This document shows positions 32,131 to 41,083 of a stretch of DNA of 64,000 nucleotides, piece by piece. Each line of letters opens with the position of its first letter. The stretch's first letter is position 1. The position numbers and the translations under genes are program-made. Origin of the DNA: Burkholderia humptydooensis (GTDB taxonomy: Bacteria > Pseudomonadota > Gammaproteobacteria > Burkholderiales > Burkholderiaceae); contig NZ_CP013380.1 of assembly GCF_001513745.1 (NCBI RefSeq), forward strand, positions 3,100,001 to 3,164,000. The letters run 5' to 3'. The notes under the pieces are model-generated. The model searched no databases and had not been told where the DNA came from. It worked only from the letters and a program-made list of their open reading frames with translations.

Positions 32131-33471
32131 TCAGGACTCGACGTCCTCGAGGCTGAAGATCTCGGTCTGGTCGTTGTACGAGAAGATCTCGCCGTAACGG
32201 CCCCAGTCGATCACCGCGTCGAGCGTTTCCTCGGCCGCGCCGTCCGACAGGAAGTCCTCGAGCTCCTGCTCGAAGCGCACGCGCGGCGCGCGGTGCCCGG
32301 GCCGCTCGTTCAGCACCTTCTTGATTCGCGCGGCAAGCGGCACGTGGCGCAGCAGATGCTCGGCGAACATCATCTTGCGCTCCTGCGTGCCGAATTCGGC
32401 GAACACGCGCCCCGGCGGCGTCAGGAACACGTCGCCCTCGCGCACGTCGGCGAAGCCCAGGTACTGCAACACTTCGGCGATCGGGAACAGATCGTCGACC
32501 TCGAGATGCAGCGTGCGCGCGATTTCCGGCATGTCCGCGCGGCCGTGGTACGGCGGCGCGGCGAGCGTCTCGATGAGACCCGCCATCAGGTTCGTCGACA
32601 CCTGCGGCAGCCAACTGCCGAGCTCGAGCCCCTTCTTCGTCGCCTCGCCGACCTGGCGCGCGGTCATCTTCGCGTAGATGTCGTCGACCAGGCGCCGGAA
32701 CGCGGGGTCGAGCCGGTTGCGCGGATGCTTGAACGGCACCTTGATCTCGGCGATCACGCGGCCCGGATTCGACGACAGCACGAGAATCCGGTCGCACATG
32801 AACACCGCCTCCTCGATGTTGTGCGTGACGATCAGCACCGATTTGATCGGCATCCGGCCCTGCGTCCACAGATCGAGCAGGTCGGTGCGCAGCGTCTCGG
32901 CCGTCAGCACGTCGAGCGCGGAGAACGGCTCGTCCATCAGGAGCAGCGTCGGATCGACGACGAGCGCGCGCGCAAAGCCGACGCGCTGGCGCATGCCGCC
33001 CGACAGCTCGCGCGGATACGCGTTCTCGAAGCCGTCGAGACCGATCAGGTCGATCGCGGCGAGCGCGCGCTCGCGTCGCTCGCGCGCGCCGACGCCGAGC
33101 GCCTCGAGCCCCGCCTCGACATTCTGCAGCACGGTGAGCCACGGAAACAGCGCGAAGGTCTGGAACACCATCGCGACGCCCGCGGCCGGGCCGGAGAGCG
33201 GCTTGCCGAGATAGCTGACCTCGCCGCCCGTCGGCTCGATCAGCCCGGCGATGATGCGCAGGAGCGTCGATTTTCCGGAGCCCGAGCGGCCGAGCAGGCC
33301 GACGATCTCGCCTTCGCGCAGCGACAGGTTCGCGCCGTCGAGCACGAGCAGCTCGCCCTGCGTCTTGTTGAAGCCGCGGCTCACGTTCTCGACGCGCAGG
33401 ATTTCCTCGCCGACCCGCGGCGGCACGGGCGGCGTGTGGACGGGGGCGTTGACAGCATTCGGGTTTTGCAT
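32131..33471 (-). CDS. ABC transporter ATPase with AAA-associated C-terminal domain
   Basis: A 446-aa protein of the nitrate/sulfonate/taurine-type (NrtD/SsuB-like) ATPases. Walker A GRSGSGKST is at 61-69, a Q-loop reads VFQTFALFPWL, the signature is RELSGGMRQRV, and Walker B is LLLMDEPFSALD with the switch VTHNIEEAV. About 180 further residues after the ATPase (FRRLVDDIYAKMTARQVGEA onward) form the AAA-associated domain found in this subgroup. It is 42 bases after the fused permease. No substrate-binding protein is adjacent. Confidence 0.88.
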   Translation of the reverse strand: MQNPNAVNAPVHTPPVPPRVGEEILRVENVSRGFNKTQGELLVLDGANLSLREGEIVGLLGRSGSGKSTLLRIIAGLIEPTGGEVSYLGKPLSGPAAGVAMVFQTFALFPWLTVLQNVEAGLEALGVGARERRERALAAIDLIGLDGFENAYPRELSGGMRQRVGFARALVVDPTLLLMDEPFSALDVLTAETLRTDLLDLWTQGRMPIKSVLIVTHNIEEAVFMCDRILVLSSNPGRVIAEIKVPFKHPRNRLDPAFRRLVDDIYAKMTARQVGEATKKGLELGSWLPQVSTNLMAGLIETLAAPPYHGRADMPEIARTLHLEVDDLFPIAEVLQYLGFADVREGDVFLTPPGRVFAEFGTQERKMMFAEHLLRHVPLAARIKKVLNERPGHRAPRVRFEQELEDFLSDGAAEETLDAVIDWGRYGEIFSYNDQTEIFSLEDVES

Positions 33472-33513
33472 CGCGTTTCGCTCTCGGTCGGTCTCAATCG
33501 GCTGACATCAGTC

Positions 33514-35271
33514 TCAATCGAGACGCAGCTTCGCTTCGGCGTACGCGTACAGCGGACGCCACAACAGGCGGTTGAACAAGGTGACGAACAGGGACATCAC
33601 GGCGATGCCCAGGATGATCTTCGGGTAGTCGCCCGCGGCCGTCGTCTGTGCGATGTACGCGCCGAGGCCGTGCGCCTGGATCCTGGTGTCGCCCCACTGG
33701 ACGAGCTCCGACACGATGCTCGCGTTCCACGCGCCGCCCGACGCGGTGATCGCGCCCGTCACGTAGTACGGAAAGATGCCGGGCAGGATCGCCTGCCGCC
33801 ACCACTGCCAGCCGCGGATGCGGAAATTGGTGGCCGCTTCGCGATAGTCGTTCGGATAGGCGGTCGCGCCCGCGATCACGTTGAACAGGATATACCACTG
33901 GGTGCCGAGCACGATGAGGGGCGACAGCCAGATGTCCGCGTTCAGGCGATAGCGCGCGATCACGATCACGAACACCGGGAACAGCAGGTTCGCCGGGAAC
34001 GCCGCGAGGAACTGCGCGAGCGGCTGCACCTTCTCGGCGATCGCGGGCCGCAGGCCGATCCACACGCCGATCGGCACCCAGACGACGGACGCGAGCGCGA
34101 TCAGGAGCACCACGCGCAGCAGCGTGATGAGCCCCAGCACGAATACGTGGCCCACCTCGGCCATCGTCACGCCGGTCGACACGAAGCCGACCACGCGCCA
34201 CACGACATAGGCCGTGCCGGCCAGCACGAGAATCGCCCACACGATATCGGCGGCGAACGACGCCTTCTTCTCGACCCGCGGCAACGTGAAGCGCACCGCT
34301 CCGGACAACGGCAGGCGCAACGGAATCCGCGCGGCCTTCGCGAAGAACCAGCCGGCCGGCACCAGCAGTTGGTGGATGAGGCGCGTGCGGCGCACGAGGT
34401 CGAGCAGCCACGACTCGGGCGCGTTGCCGGAGCTGGTGGTTTCCATCCGGAACTTGTCGGCCCAGGCGACGAGCGGGCGGAACAGCAGTTGGTCGTACGC
34501 GAGGATCACGACCGTCATCGCGAGAATCACCCAGCCGACCGCGCCGAGATTCTTCTCGGCGATCGCCTGCGCAAGATAAGCGCCGATGCCGGGCAGCGTG
34601 ATCGTGTGATTGCCGACCGTGATCGCCTCGGACGCGACGACGAAGAACCAGCCGCCCGACATCGACATCATCATGTTCCAGATGAGGCCCGGCATCGAGA
34701 ACGGCACTTCGAGCTTCCAGAACCGCTGCCAGGACGTCAGATGGAAGCCGCGCGAGACCTCGTCGAGATCGCGCGGCACCGTGCGCAGCGACTGGTAGAA
34801 GCTGAACGTCATGTTCCACGCCTGGCTCGTGAAGATCGCGAAGATCGCGGCGAGCTCGGCGCCCAGCACGCGGCTCGGGAAGAGCGCGAGGAAGAACGTG
34901 ACCGTAAACGAGATGTAGCCGAGCACGGGCACCGATTGCAGGATGTCGAGGATCGGCACGAGCACGATCCCCGCGCGGCGGCTCTTCGCGGCAAGCGTGC
35001 CGTAGACGAGCGTGAACGCGAGCGACGCGACCATCGCCGCGAGCATCCGCAGCGTCGTGCGCAGCGCGTACTCGGGCAGGTTCGCCGGATCGAGCGAAAT
35101 TTTCTGCGTCTCGAGCGTCGCGATCGGCGCCATCGTCTCGTGAAAGCCGATCGCCGCCATCGCGATCACGCAGATGATGAGCGGGAACGCAACGAAATCC
35201 CAGCGGTTCGGCAGGACGCGCCACGCGGATGCGTTAGCGGTCCGGTTCGGATCGAAGAATCCGAGATCCAT
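33514..35271 (-). CDS. ABC transporter permease, fused double permease
   Basis: A 585-aa inner-membrane protein starting MDLGFFDPNRTANASAWRVL, the first Met of the conserved region (35271). It contains two BPD_transp_1-type halves: the first around SRGFHLTSWQRFWKLEVPFS (EAA loop) with GGWFFVVASEAITVG, the second around REAATNFRIRGWQWWRQAIL and GGAWNASIVSELV. Each half has about six hydrophobic segments. The fusion is known in this subgroup. The substrate is unknown; it may be a metal-, sulfonate- or nitrate-type ion, and no binding protein is near. Confidence 0.85.
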   Translation of the reverse strand: MDLGFFDPNRTANASAWRVLPNRWDFVAFPLIICVIAMAAIGFHETMAPIATLETQKISLDPANLPEYALRTTLRMLAAMVASLAFTLVYGTLAAKSRRAGIVLVPILDILQSVPVLGYISFTVTFFLALFPSRVLGAELAAIFAIFTSQAWNMTFSFYQSLRTVPRDLDEVSRGFHLTSWQRFWKLEVPFSMPGLIWNMMMSMSGGWFFVVASEAITVGNHTITLPGIGAYLAQAIAEKNLGAVGWVILAMTVVILAYDQLLFRPLVAWADKFRMETTSSGNAPESWLLDLVRRTRLIHQLLVPAGWFFAKAARIPLRLPLSGAVRFTLPRVEKKASFAADIVWAILVLAGTAYVVWRVVGFVSTGVTMAEVGHVFVLGLITLLRVVLLIALASVVWVPIGVWIGLRPAIAEKVQPLAQFLAAFPANLLFPVFVIVIARYRLNADIWLSPLIVLGTQWYILFNVIAGATAYPNDYREAATNFRIRGWQWWRQAILPGIFPYYVTGAITASGGAWNASIVSELVQWGDTRIQAHGLGAYIAQTTAAGDYPKIILGIAVMSLFVTLFNRLLWRPLYAYAEAKLRLD

Positions 35272-35763
35272 CAGGCGCCCTCCCCGGCAAGGCCGTGCGA
35301 ATCGATAAATGAGGCCAGAAAGCGAATGTGACTCATGGCAAGGCGCGCTTACGCGGTAAATCGTTTTGACTGCAAGTGCCGCGAAAGCCGCGGCGCACCC
35401 GGCCGCCGGCATTTCGCTCGCGAAGCGGGGATCGCCCGGCCTCGCGACGGCAAGACACTACTACATCCTGTATTTCAGGCACAACCTTCCGGACGACGAA
35501 CGATGGAATTCCGGCCTGGCCGCGAGCGCATCGTGTCTGGAACGGGCGCGCGGCGGGCGCATCCGCGGGGTGCGGCGGTGCGCCGGCCGGCCGCTGCTGC
35601 GCCGCAACGCCGAATTATGCCGCGATCCGGCCCCGCCGTGAACCCGCGTTCGCGCAAGCGCCGCGCGCCCGCAGGCGAGGCTTTCGTCGACGAATGGACA
35701 CGCCGATGCGGGTATGATCGGTATTTGCCCCGAGCGGGGCCGATGGTCAATCAGGAGGAGTGA
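35272..35763. other. gap with no supported gene
   Basis: About 490 bases between the divergent permease and the next small gene. It should hold both promoters. Frames such as 35335-35763 (plus) have no start signal or domain. AGGAGGAGTG precedes the next ATG. Confidence 0.4.
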
Positions 35764-36030
35764 ATGGCAGGAAATCTGGTTATCGTGTGCCGGGACCAGG
35801 ACGCCGACGCGTTCGATCAACTGATGCAGGAGTATGGCTCGTTCCAGACGCGGCTGTCGTCGACGGCCTGGTATCTGAACATGAACATCGTGCCCGAGAC
35901 GCTGCAGGAGGACATCCTCGAGCGTCTCGGCAAGTACACGACGCTTTACATCTTCGAGGCGACGAGCGTCACCTACAACACGATCGACAGCAACGCCGCC
36001 GAGACGCTCAGCACGCTCTTCGGCGAGTGA
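35764..36030 (+). CDS. small conserved-looking unknown protein
   Basis: An 88-aa soluble protein starting MAGNLVIVCRDQDADAFDQL with AGGAGG four to five bases before ATG. It has a compact alpha/beta look (YGSFQTRLSSTAWYLN; TTLYIFEATSVTYNT). It lies alone, convergent to the sensor kinase. No domain is recognised. Confidence 0.7.
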   Translation: MAGNLVIVCRDQDADAFDQLMQEYGSFQTRLSSTAWYLNMNIVPETLQEDILERLGKYTTLYIFEATSVTYNTIDSNAAETLSTLFGE

Positions 36031-36111
36031 CCCGCCGCCCGCGGCACGCCGGCGCGCTCGCGCCGGGCGCCGCGATTCCCGCGATTCCCGCGCCGCCCGC
36101 GCTGCGGCGCG

Positions 36112-37425
36112 TCAGGACGCCTCAGCCTGCGGTTCCGTCTTCGGCACGACGTCGAACGCAAACGTCATCGCGACCCGCAGGCCCCCTTCTTCCCGGTTGC
36201 CGATCTCGCATGTGCCGCCCGTGCGCTGCACGAGCCGCTCGACGATCGCGAGCCCGAGGCCGCTGTGGCCGTTGCCGCCGCGCGCCGGATCGAGCCGCAC
36301 GAACGGGCGCGTCGCGTCCGCGAGATCGCGCGGCGCGATGCCCTTGCCGTGATCGCTGACGGTGAGCGTGTAGCCCGTTGCGGTGCGCGCGGTCGCGATC
36401 ACGACGGGCGGCGCGCCGTATGCGTGCGCATTGTCGAGCAGGTTCGACAGCACCCGGTCGAGCGTCGCCGTCGGCAGGCGAAAGCCCGGCCCCGCCGCGA
36501 GCTCGGTCCGCACGGTCGGCGCGTTCGGCGACACCGCGCGGTACGTGCGCGCGATCCGCTCGCACGCCTGGTCGACCGGCACGGCCTCGCTGCGGTCGGC
36601 GTCGCCGTGCGCGAACACGAGGAATTGATCGACGATGTGCGTCATCGAATCGACGTCGCGCACGACGCCGTCGCGCAGCCGCGCGTCGTCCATCATCTCG
36701 GCGCGCAGCCGCATCCGCGCGAGCGGCGTGCGCAGGTCGTGCGCGACGCCCGCGAGCATCACCGCGCGGTCGTTCTCCGCGCGCGACACCTGCTTGACCA
36801 TCTGATTGAAGCCGTGCGTGAGCTGGCGCAGCTCGCGCGGCCCGCGCTCGGGCAGCGGCGGCACCGCCATCCCGCGGCCGAAGCGCGCGACCGCGCGCGC
36901 GAGCGAGCTGAGCGGCTGCTGCAACTGCCACGCGGCGAAGAGCGCCGCCATCACTGCGGCCGAAAAGATCATCACGAGCCAGAGCACCATCCGGTCGAGC
37001 GAGCGCGGCGGCCGCAGCGGCTGAACCGGCACGACGATCCAGTCGCGGTCGGTCGGCTGCTTGACCCACAGCACGGGCGGATGGCCCGGCCTGCCGATGC
37101 GCACCTGCGTGCCGGCCGGCAGGCGCTCGCGCAGGTCGTCGGCGAAGCGCTTGAGCGGGGGCGGCAGATCCGGGTTCGCAGCCGGCACGTCGCCGCTGCC
37201 CGGCGCGACGAGCCGCACCCGCGACGGCAGCGGCTGGTCGGGCGAGCGCTCCGCGTGCTGGCGCACCGCGTCGACGAGGAACGCCGCCTCCTCGACCGCG
37301 TAGCGCGTCTGGAACTGGTTGCGCTCGAGCCGGATCGCGAAGTACCAGGCGAAGTGCGACAGCAGCAGCACGCAGACGACGAGGAGCGCGAGCCGCCCGA
37401 ACAGCGAATCAATGGGCTTGCGCAT
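36112..37425 (-). CDS. sensor histidine kinase, EnvZ/RisS type
   Basis: A 437-aa membrane kinase. It has an N-terminal TM helix (LALLVVCVLLLSHFAWYFAI), a periplasmic domain of about 105 residues, a second TM (VLWLVMIFSAAVMAALFAAW) and a HAMP region. The phospho-acceptor H229 lies in AGVAHDLRTPLARMRLR, and the HATPase has N box LSNLLDNAHAYG and G boxes SDHGKGIAP and NGHSGLGLAIVERLV. This fits the EnvZ/RisS group of osmosensors. It overlaps the response regulator by 17 bases, so the pair is one operon with the regulator first. Confidence 0.9.
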   Translation of the reverse strand: MRKPIDSLFGRLALLVVCVLLLSHFAWYFAIRLERNQFQTRYAVEEAAFLVDAVRQHAERSPDQPLPSRVRLVAPGSGDVPAANPDLPPPLKRFADDLRERLPAGTQVRIGRPGHPPVLWVKQPTDRDWIVVPVQPLRPPRSLDRMVLWLVMIFSAAVMAALFAAWQLQQPLSSLARAVARFGRGMAVPPLPERGPRELRQLTHGFNQMVKQVSRAENDRAVMLAGVAHDLRTPLARMRLRAEMMDDARLRDGVVRDVDSMTHIVDQFLVFAHGDADRSEAVPVDQACERIARTYRAVSPNAPTVRTELAAGPGFRLPTATLDRVLSNLLDNAHAYGAPPVVIATARTATGYTLTVSDHGKGIAPRDLADATRPFVRLDPARGGNGHSGLGLAIVERLVQRTGGTCEIGNREEGGLRVAMTFAFDVVPKTEPQAEAS

Positions 37426-38134
37426 GAGCCTCGCCGTTCGGCACGAACACGTAGCCGCGCCCGCGCACCGTCTGGATGAAGCGCGGCGTCGACGGATCGG
37501 TTTCGAGAATCCGGCGCAGGCGCCAGACCTGCACGTCGATCCCGCGGTCGGTGCCGTCGTACTCGGGGCCGTGCAGCAGTTCGAGCAGGCGCTCGCGGGT
37601 CAGCGTGCGCAGCGCATGGTTGACGAAGATCTTCAAGAGCGCGAATTCGCTGCTCGACAGCGTCGCCGGCTTGCTGTCGACCGACAGCGTGCGCGCCTGG
37701 AAGTCGAGCACGAAGCGGCCGAACGCGTACGGCTCGCGCTGCTCGGGCGCCGCCGCCGACGGCGTCGCGCGACGGCGGCGCAGCACCGCCTGCGCGCGCG
37801 CGAGCAGCTCGCGCGGGTTGAACGGCTTGCCGAGATAATCGTCCGCGCCGAGCTCGAGGCCGACGATCCGGTCGACGTCGTCCGCGCGCGCGGTCAGCAT
37901 GATCACCGGGATGTCGTCGCCCGCCGCGCGCAGTTGGCGCAGCGCGGTGAGGCCGTCGACGCCCGGCATCATCAGGTCGAGCACGATGAGATCGGGGCGC
38001 TCGCGTTCGAGGCGCTTTTCGAGCGAGGCGGCGTCGTGCAGCACCGACACCTCGATGCCCTGCCGCACGAGGTAGTCGCGCAGCAGGTCGCGCAGTTCTT
38101 GGTCGTCGTCGACGATGAGGATCTGTGTAGTCAT
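37409..38134 (-). CDS. response regulator, OmpR/RisA type
   Basis: A 241-aa regulator starting MTTQILIVDDDQELRDLLRD. The receiver has D10, D11 and phospho-acceptor D53 (VLDLMMPGVDG) with the switch LGKPFNPREL. The C-terminal winged helix is OmpR-type (LSSSEFALLKIFVNHALRTL, then DVQVWRLRRILETDPSTPRF). First gene of the operon with the kinase. A perfect 10-bp inverted repeat (38201-38234) lies in the divergent region and is a candidate autoregulatory or target site. OmpR orthologs control porins. Confidence 0.9.
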   Translation of the reverse strand: MTTQILIVDDDQELRDLLRDYLVRQGIEVSVLHDAASLEKRLERERPDLIVLDLMMPGVDGLTALRQLRAAGDDIPVIMLTARADDVDRIVGLELGADDYLGKPFNPRELLARAQAVLRRRRATPSAAAPEQREPYAFGRFVLDFQARTLSVDSKPATLSSSEFALLKIFVNHALRTLTRERLLELLHGPEYDGTDRGIDVQVWRLRRILETDPSTPRFIQTVRGRGYVFVPNGEAHAQAH

Positions 38135-38200
38135 GGCGTGAAGTTTACCGTGCGGGTTCGCGGGGCTGAGCGAAACAAATCCCTGAAAGGGTTACTGCGG

Positions 38201-38234
38201 ATTACCGCGCAAGCAGAGTGTAATGCGCGGTAAT
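38201..38234. promoter_or_regulatory. 10-bp inverted repeat between response regulator and Spy-like gene
   Basis: ATTACCGCGC (38201-38210) is repeated in inverse form GCGCGGTAAT (38225-38234), separated by 14 bases. A TTACTGCGG half-match lies just before it (38192) and ATTACCGG again near 38286. It sits 67 bases from the regulator start and 141 from the Spy-like gene. It may be an operator for the response regulator. Confidence 0.5.
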
Positions 38235-38374
38235 CGCGGCGGCGGCGCGCGTAACACGGGGGCGGGAGCGCTTGGCTACGCTGCGCATTACCGGATGCCG
38301 CCTCACGCCGGGGCGCGAAAGCCCAGGCGACGAGCCGGCCGCAGCACCGGATTTTTCAATACAGGAGTTGCTCA

Positions 38375-38920
38375 ATGTATAAGAAGACTTCCCGCCTCGC
38401 CATCGCCGCCGCCGTGCTCGCCCTGTCGTTCAGCGCCGTCTCGCGCGCCGCGCCGCCCGACATGCCGCCGCCGGGCGGCCCGGGCGAGCATCATCATAGG
38501 GAAGGCGGCCCGTTCATGATGATGCAGCGAATCCACGACAAGCTGAACCTGAGCGCCGCGCAGGAGCAGCAATGGCAGGCCGCCGTCAATACGATGAAGC
38601 AGAACCGCGACGCGATGCGCAAGAGCCACGACGCGCTGCGCCAGCAGTTCCAGACCCAGCAGAACCAGCCGATCCTCGATCTGAACGCGCTGCACGCGGC
38701 GCGCCAGCAGGCCGAGCAGCAGAACGCGCAGTTGCGCGAGCAGACGGCTTCCGCGTGGCTCGCGTTCTATAACGGCCTGAACGACCAGCAGAAGACGACG
38801 GTCAGCACCGCGCTCAAGCAGCAATTCGCGAAGATGGACGAGCGTCGCGCGAAGATGCACGAGCGCTGGGAGCAGCGGCGCGCGGCGAAGGGCGCGTCGG
38901 CGCCTGCGCCGCAGCAGTGA
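38375..38920 (+). CDS. Spy/CpxP-like periplasmic protein
   Basis: A 181-aa exported protein starting MYKKTSRLAIAAAVLALSFS, with cleavage likely at SRA-APP. Mature sequence: a His/Gly-rich linker (GEHHHREGGP), then an all-helical, Gln-rich domain typical of the LTXXQ family (LNLSAAQEQQWQAAVNTMKQ; LNALHAARQQAEQQNAQ; LTDQQ-like LNDQQKTTVSTALKQQ). CpxP/Spy relatives are envelope-stress chaperones. It diverges from the two-component system, which may control it. Confidence 0.8.
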   Translation: MYKKTSRLAIAAAVLALSFSAVSRAAPPDMPPPGGPGEHHHREGGPFMMMQRIHDKLNLSAAQEQQWQAAVNTMKQNRDAMRKSHDALRQQFQTQQNQPILDLNALHAARQQAEQQNAQLREQTASAWLAFYNGLNDQQKTTVSTALKQQFAKMDERRAKMHERWEQRRAAKGASAPAPQQ

Positions 38921-39017
38921 CGCCGGGCGGTGGGCGAGCGGCGCGGCCGGGCAGCGCCGCGACCCGACGCTCGTCCGGTCGCGGTGTTTTCACATCGACG
39001 CGGCCCCGCCCGCCGCG

Positions 39018-39716
39018 TCACGCAAGATCGAACAGCAACACCTCCGCGTGCTCGCCGCGCTCGAACACGACGGTCTCGATTCCGGCAATCCGCGCGCCGT
39101 CGCCCGCCGCGAGCGCCTCGCCGTTCACCGCCACGCTGCCGCGCGCGACGTGCACGTACGCGCGCCGGCCGGCCGGCAGCGCGAACTCGGCGCGCTCGTC
39201 GCCGTCGATGAGGCCCGCGTAGATCGACGCGTCCGAGCGCACCGACACCGCCCCGTCGCGCCCGTCGGGCGACGCGACGAGCCTCAGCCGGCCGCGCTTG
39301 TCGGCGTCGGCGAAGCGCGCTTCCTGGTAGCCGGGCCGGCCGCCCGGCTCGGTCGGCAGCAGCCAGATCTGCAGCAGATGCAGCGTCGCGTCCCGCGACG
39401 CGTTGTATTCGCTGTGCACGATCCCCGTGCCCGCGCTCATCCGCTGCACGTCGCCCGCTCGGACGATCGAGCCGTTGCCCATGCTGTCGCGGTGCGCGAG
39501 CGCGCCTTCGAGCACGTACGTGACGATCTCCATGTCGCGATGCGGATGCATGCCGAAGCCGCGCGTCGGCGCGATACGATCGTCGTTCAGCACGCGCAGC
39601 GCGCCGAAATGCACGTGCTCGGGATCGCGATAGTCGGCAAACGAAAAGCTGTGATAGGTATCGAGCCAGCCATGATCTGCATGGCCGCGGTCGCCCGCGC
39701 GGCGGATCTCGAACAT
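39018..39716 (-). CDS. pirin-family cupin protein
   Basis: A 232-aa double cupin starting MFEIRRAGDRGHADHGWLDT. Metal-ligand-like residues are in HPHRDMEIVTYVLEG and VHSEYNASRD, and the RVLNDDRIAPTRGFGMH region is diagnostic of pirins (YhhW-like quercetin dioxygenases). The second cupin domain is shorter. No signal peptide. Encoded alone, convergent to the Spy-like gene. Confidence 0.9.
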   Translation of the reverse strand: MFEIRRAGDRGHADHGWLDTYHSFSFADYRDPEHVHFGALRVLNDDRIAPTRGFGMHPHRDMEIVTYVLEGALAHRDSMGNGSIVRAGDVQRMSAGTGIVHSEYNASRDATLHLLQIWLLPTEPGGRPGYQEARFADADKRGRLRLVASPDGRDGAVSVRSDASIYAGLIDGDERAEFALPAGRRAYVHVARGSVAVNGEALAAGDGARIAGIETVVFERGEHAEVLLFDLA

Positions 39717-40096
39717 GGCGCTTCCCCCTGAGAAATATCGACAGCCTCGAATGTAGAGGTCGCGCACGCCTGCAACAATCCGGCGCGAATGCACCGGTTC
39801 GTTGCGCCGATCCGCGCAATCGTCCACACGATTCGCGCACTATTCGCACACGACGCCGCGCCGACGAGCGAAGCGATGCCGACGCGCGGCACGCTCGCAT
39901 GCATCGTTTCTGCTGGGCCGCGGCCGGCGTTCGGGTAAAATACCGCGCTTTTGGCCGCCGTCGACGGTGCCTGGCCCGTTGGGCAAGCCGCGCCGACATC
40001 GACGAACGCGAATTTTGGCCACCTAGAATACGCCCGGCGCACGCATGCCCGGACGAATCCGGCCGCGCGGCCGGGGAAGTCAGGAAGAGGAACGAC
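39717..40096. other. promoter region of the amino-acid ABC operon
   Basis: 380 bases between pirin and the binding-protein gene; frames here lack start signals. GAAGAGGAACGAC precedes the ATG at 40097. A TAAAAT box (about 39936-39941), in TCGGGTAAAATACCGC, is a possible -10, with no clear -35. No strong repeat was noticed. Confidence 0.4.
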
Positions 40097-40873
40097 ATGA
40101 AGAAGCTCGCCTTGTGCGCGGCCCTCGCCCTTGCGGCGGGCGGCGCCTTCGCGAAGGAATGGAAGACCGTGCGGATCGGCGTCGACGCCAGCTATCCGCC
40201 GTTCGAATCGACCGCGCCGAGCGGCGAGATCGTCGGATTCGACGTCGATCTCGCGAAGGAAGTCTGCAAGCGGATCAACGCGAAGTGCGTCTGGACGCCA
40301 CAGGATCTCGACGGAATCATCCCCGCGCTGAAGGCGAAAAAGTTCGACGTGATCGTGTCATCGCTGACCGTCACCGACAAGCGCCGCGAGCAGATCGATT
40401 TCTCCGACAAGCTGTACGACGCGCCCGCGCGCATGATCGCGAAGGCGGGCTCGCCGCTCGCGCCGACCATCGAGTCGCTGAAGGGCAAGCGCGTCGGCGT
40501 CGAGCAGGGCTCGACCCAGGAGACCTTCGCGAAGGCGCACTGGGAGCCGAAGGGCGTGACGATCGTGTCGTACCAGAACCAGGATCAGGTGTACGCCGAT
40601 CTCGGCTCGGGCCGCCTCGACGCGACGCTGCAAGACGAGCTGCAGGCCGACTACGGCTTCCTGCGCACGCCGCGCGGCAAGGGCTTCGCGTGGGCGGGCC
40701 CGGCCGTGAAGGACCCGAAGACGCTCGGCGACGGCACCGCGATGGGGCTGCGCAAGGACGACGCGGACCTGAAGGACGCGATCAACCGCGCGCTCGCGTC
40801 GATGCACAAGGACGGCACGTACGACAGGCTGTCGCGCAAGTACTTCCCGTACAGCGTCTATTCGGCGAAGTAA
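40097..40873 (+). CDS. periplasmic amino-acid-binding protein (lysine/arginine/ornithine/histidine type)
   Basis: A 258-aa substrate-binding protein starting MKKLALCAALALAAGGAFAK with signal cleavage AFA-K. SBP family-3 hallmarks are IGVDASYPPFESTAPSGEIVGFDVDLAKEV, DLDGIIPALKAKKFDVIVSSLTVT and IDFSDKLYDAPARMI. Together with the following HisQ/HisM/HisP genes it forms a polar amino-acid importer for basic amino acids or histidine; specificity is not decided by the sequence. Confidence 0.92.
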   Translation: MKKLALCAALALAAGGAFAKEWKTVRIGVDASYPPFESTAPSGEIVGFDVDLAKEVCKRINAKCVWTPQDLDGIIPALKAKKFDVIVSSLTVTDKRREQIDFSDKLYDAPARMIAKAGSPLAPTIESLKGKRVGVEQGSTQETFAKAHWEPKGVTIVSYQNQDQVYADLGSGRLDATLQDELQADYGFLRTPRGKGFAWAGPAVKDPKTLGDGTAMGLRKDDADLKDAINRALASMHKDGTYDRLSRKYFPYSVYSAK

Positions 40874-41083
40874 GCGCCGGGCGGGCCACGCCGAGCGACC
40901 GGCGCGCGGCCCGCGCAGCACCAGCGGTCGACACCACGCGCCGCAATGCGCCGCCGCCCTGCCCGATCGCAGGCGACGGCGCGGCCCGCGAAAGCGGAGC
41001 GGCGATGATACGCACGGGGCGTTCCGCGCAACACGCGGGGCGCGTCTTTCGCGGCGCGCACGACGCGCCGTCAAGGACTACAT

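Noticed and set aside
31978..35331. Very long plus-strand frame (over 1,100 codons) across the ABC genes
   Set aside because: It is antisense to the ATPase and permease, which have clear motifs, and its own product is Arg/His/Glu-rich shadow sequence typical of high-GC DNA.
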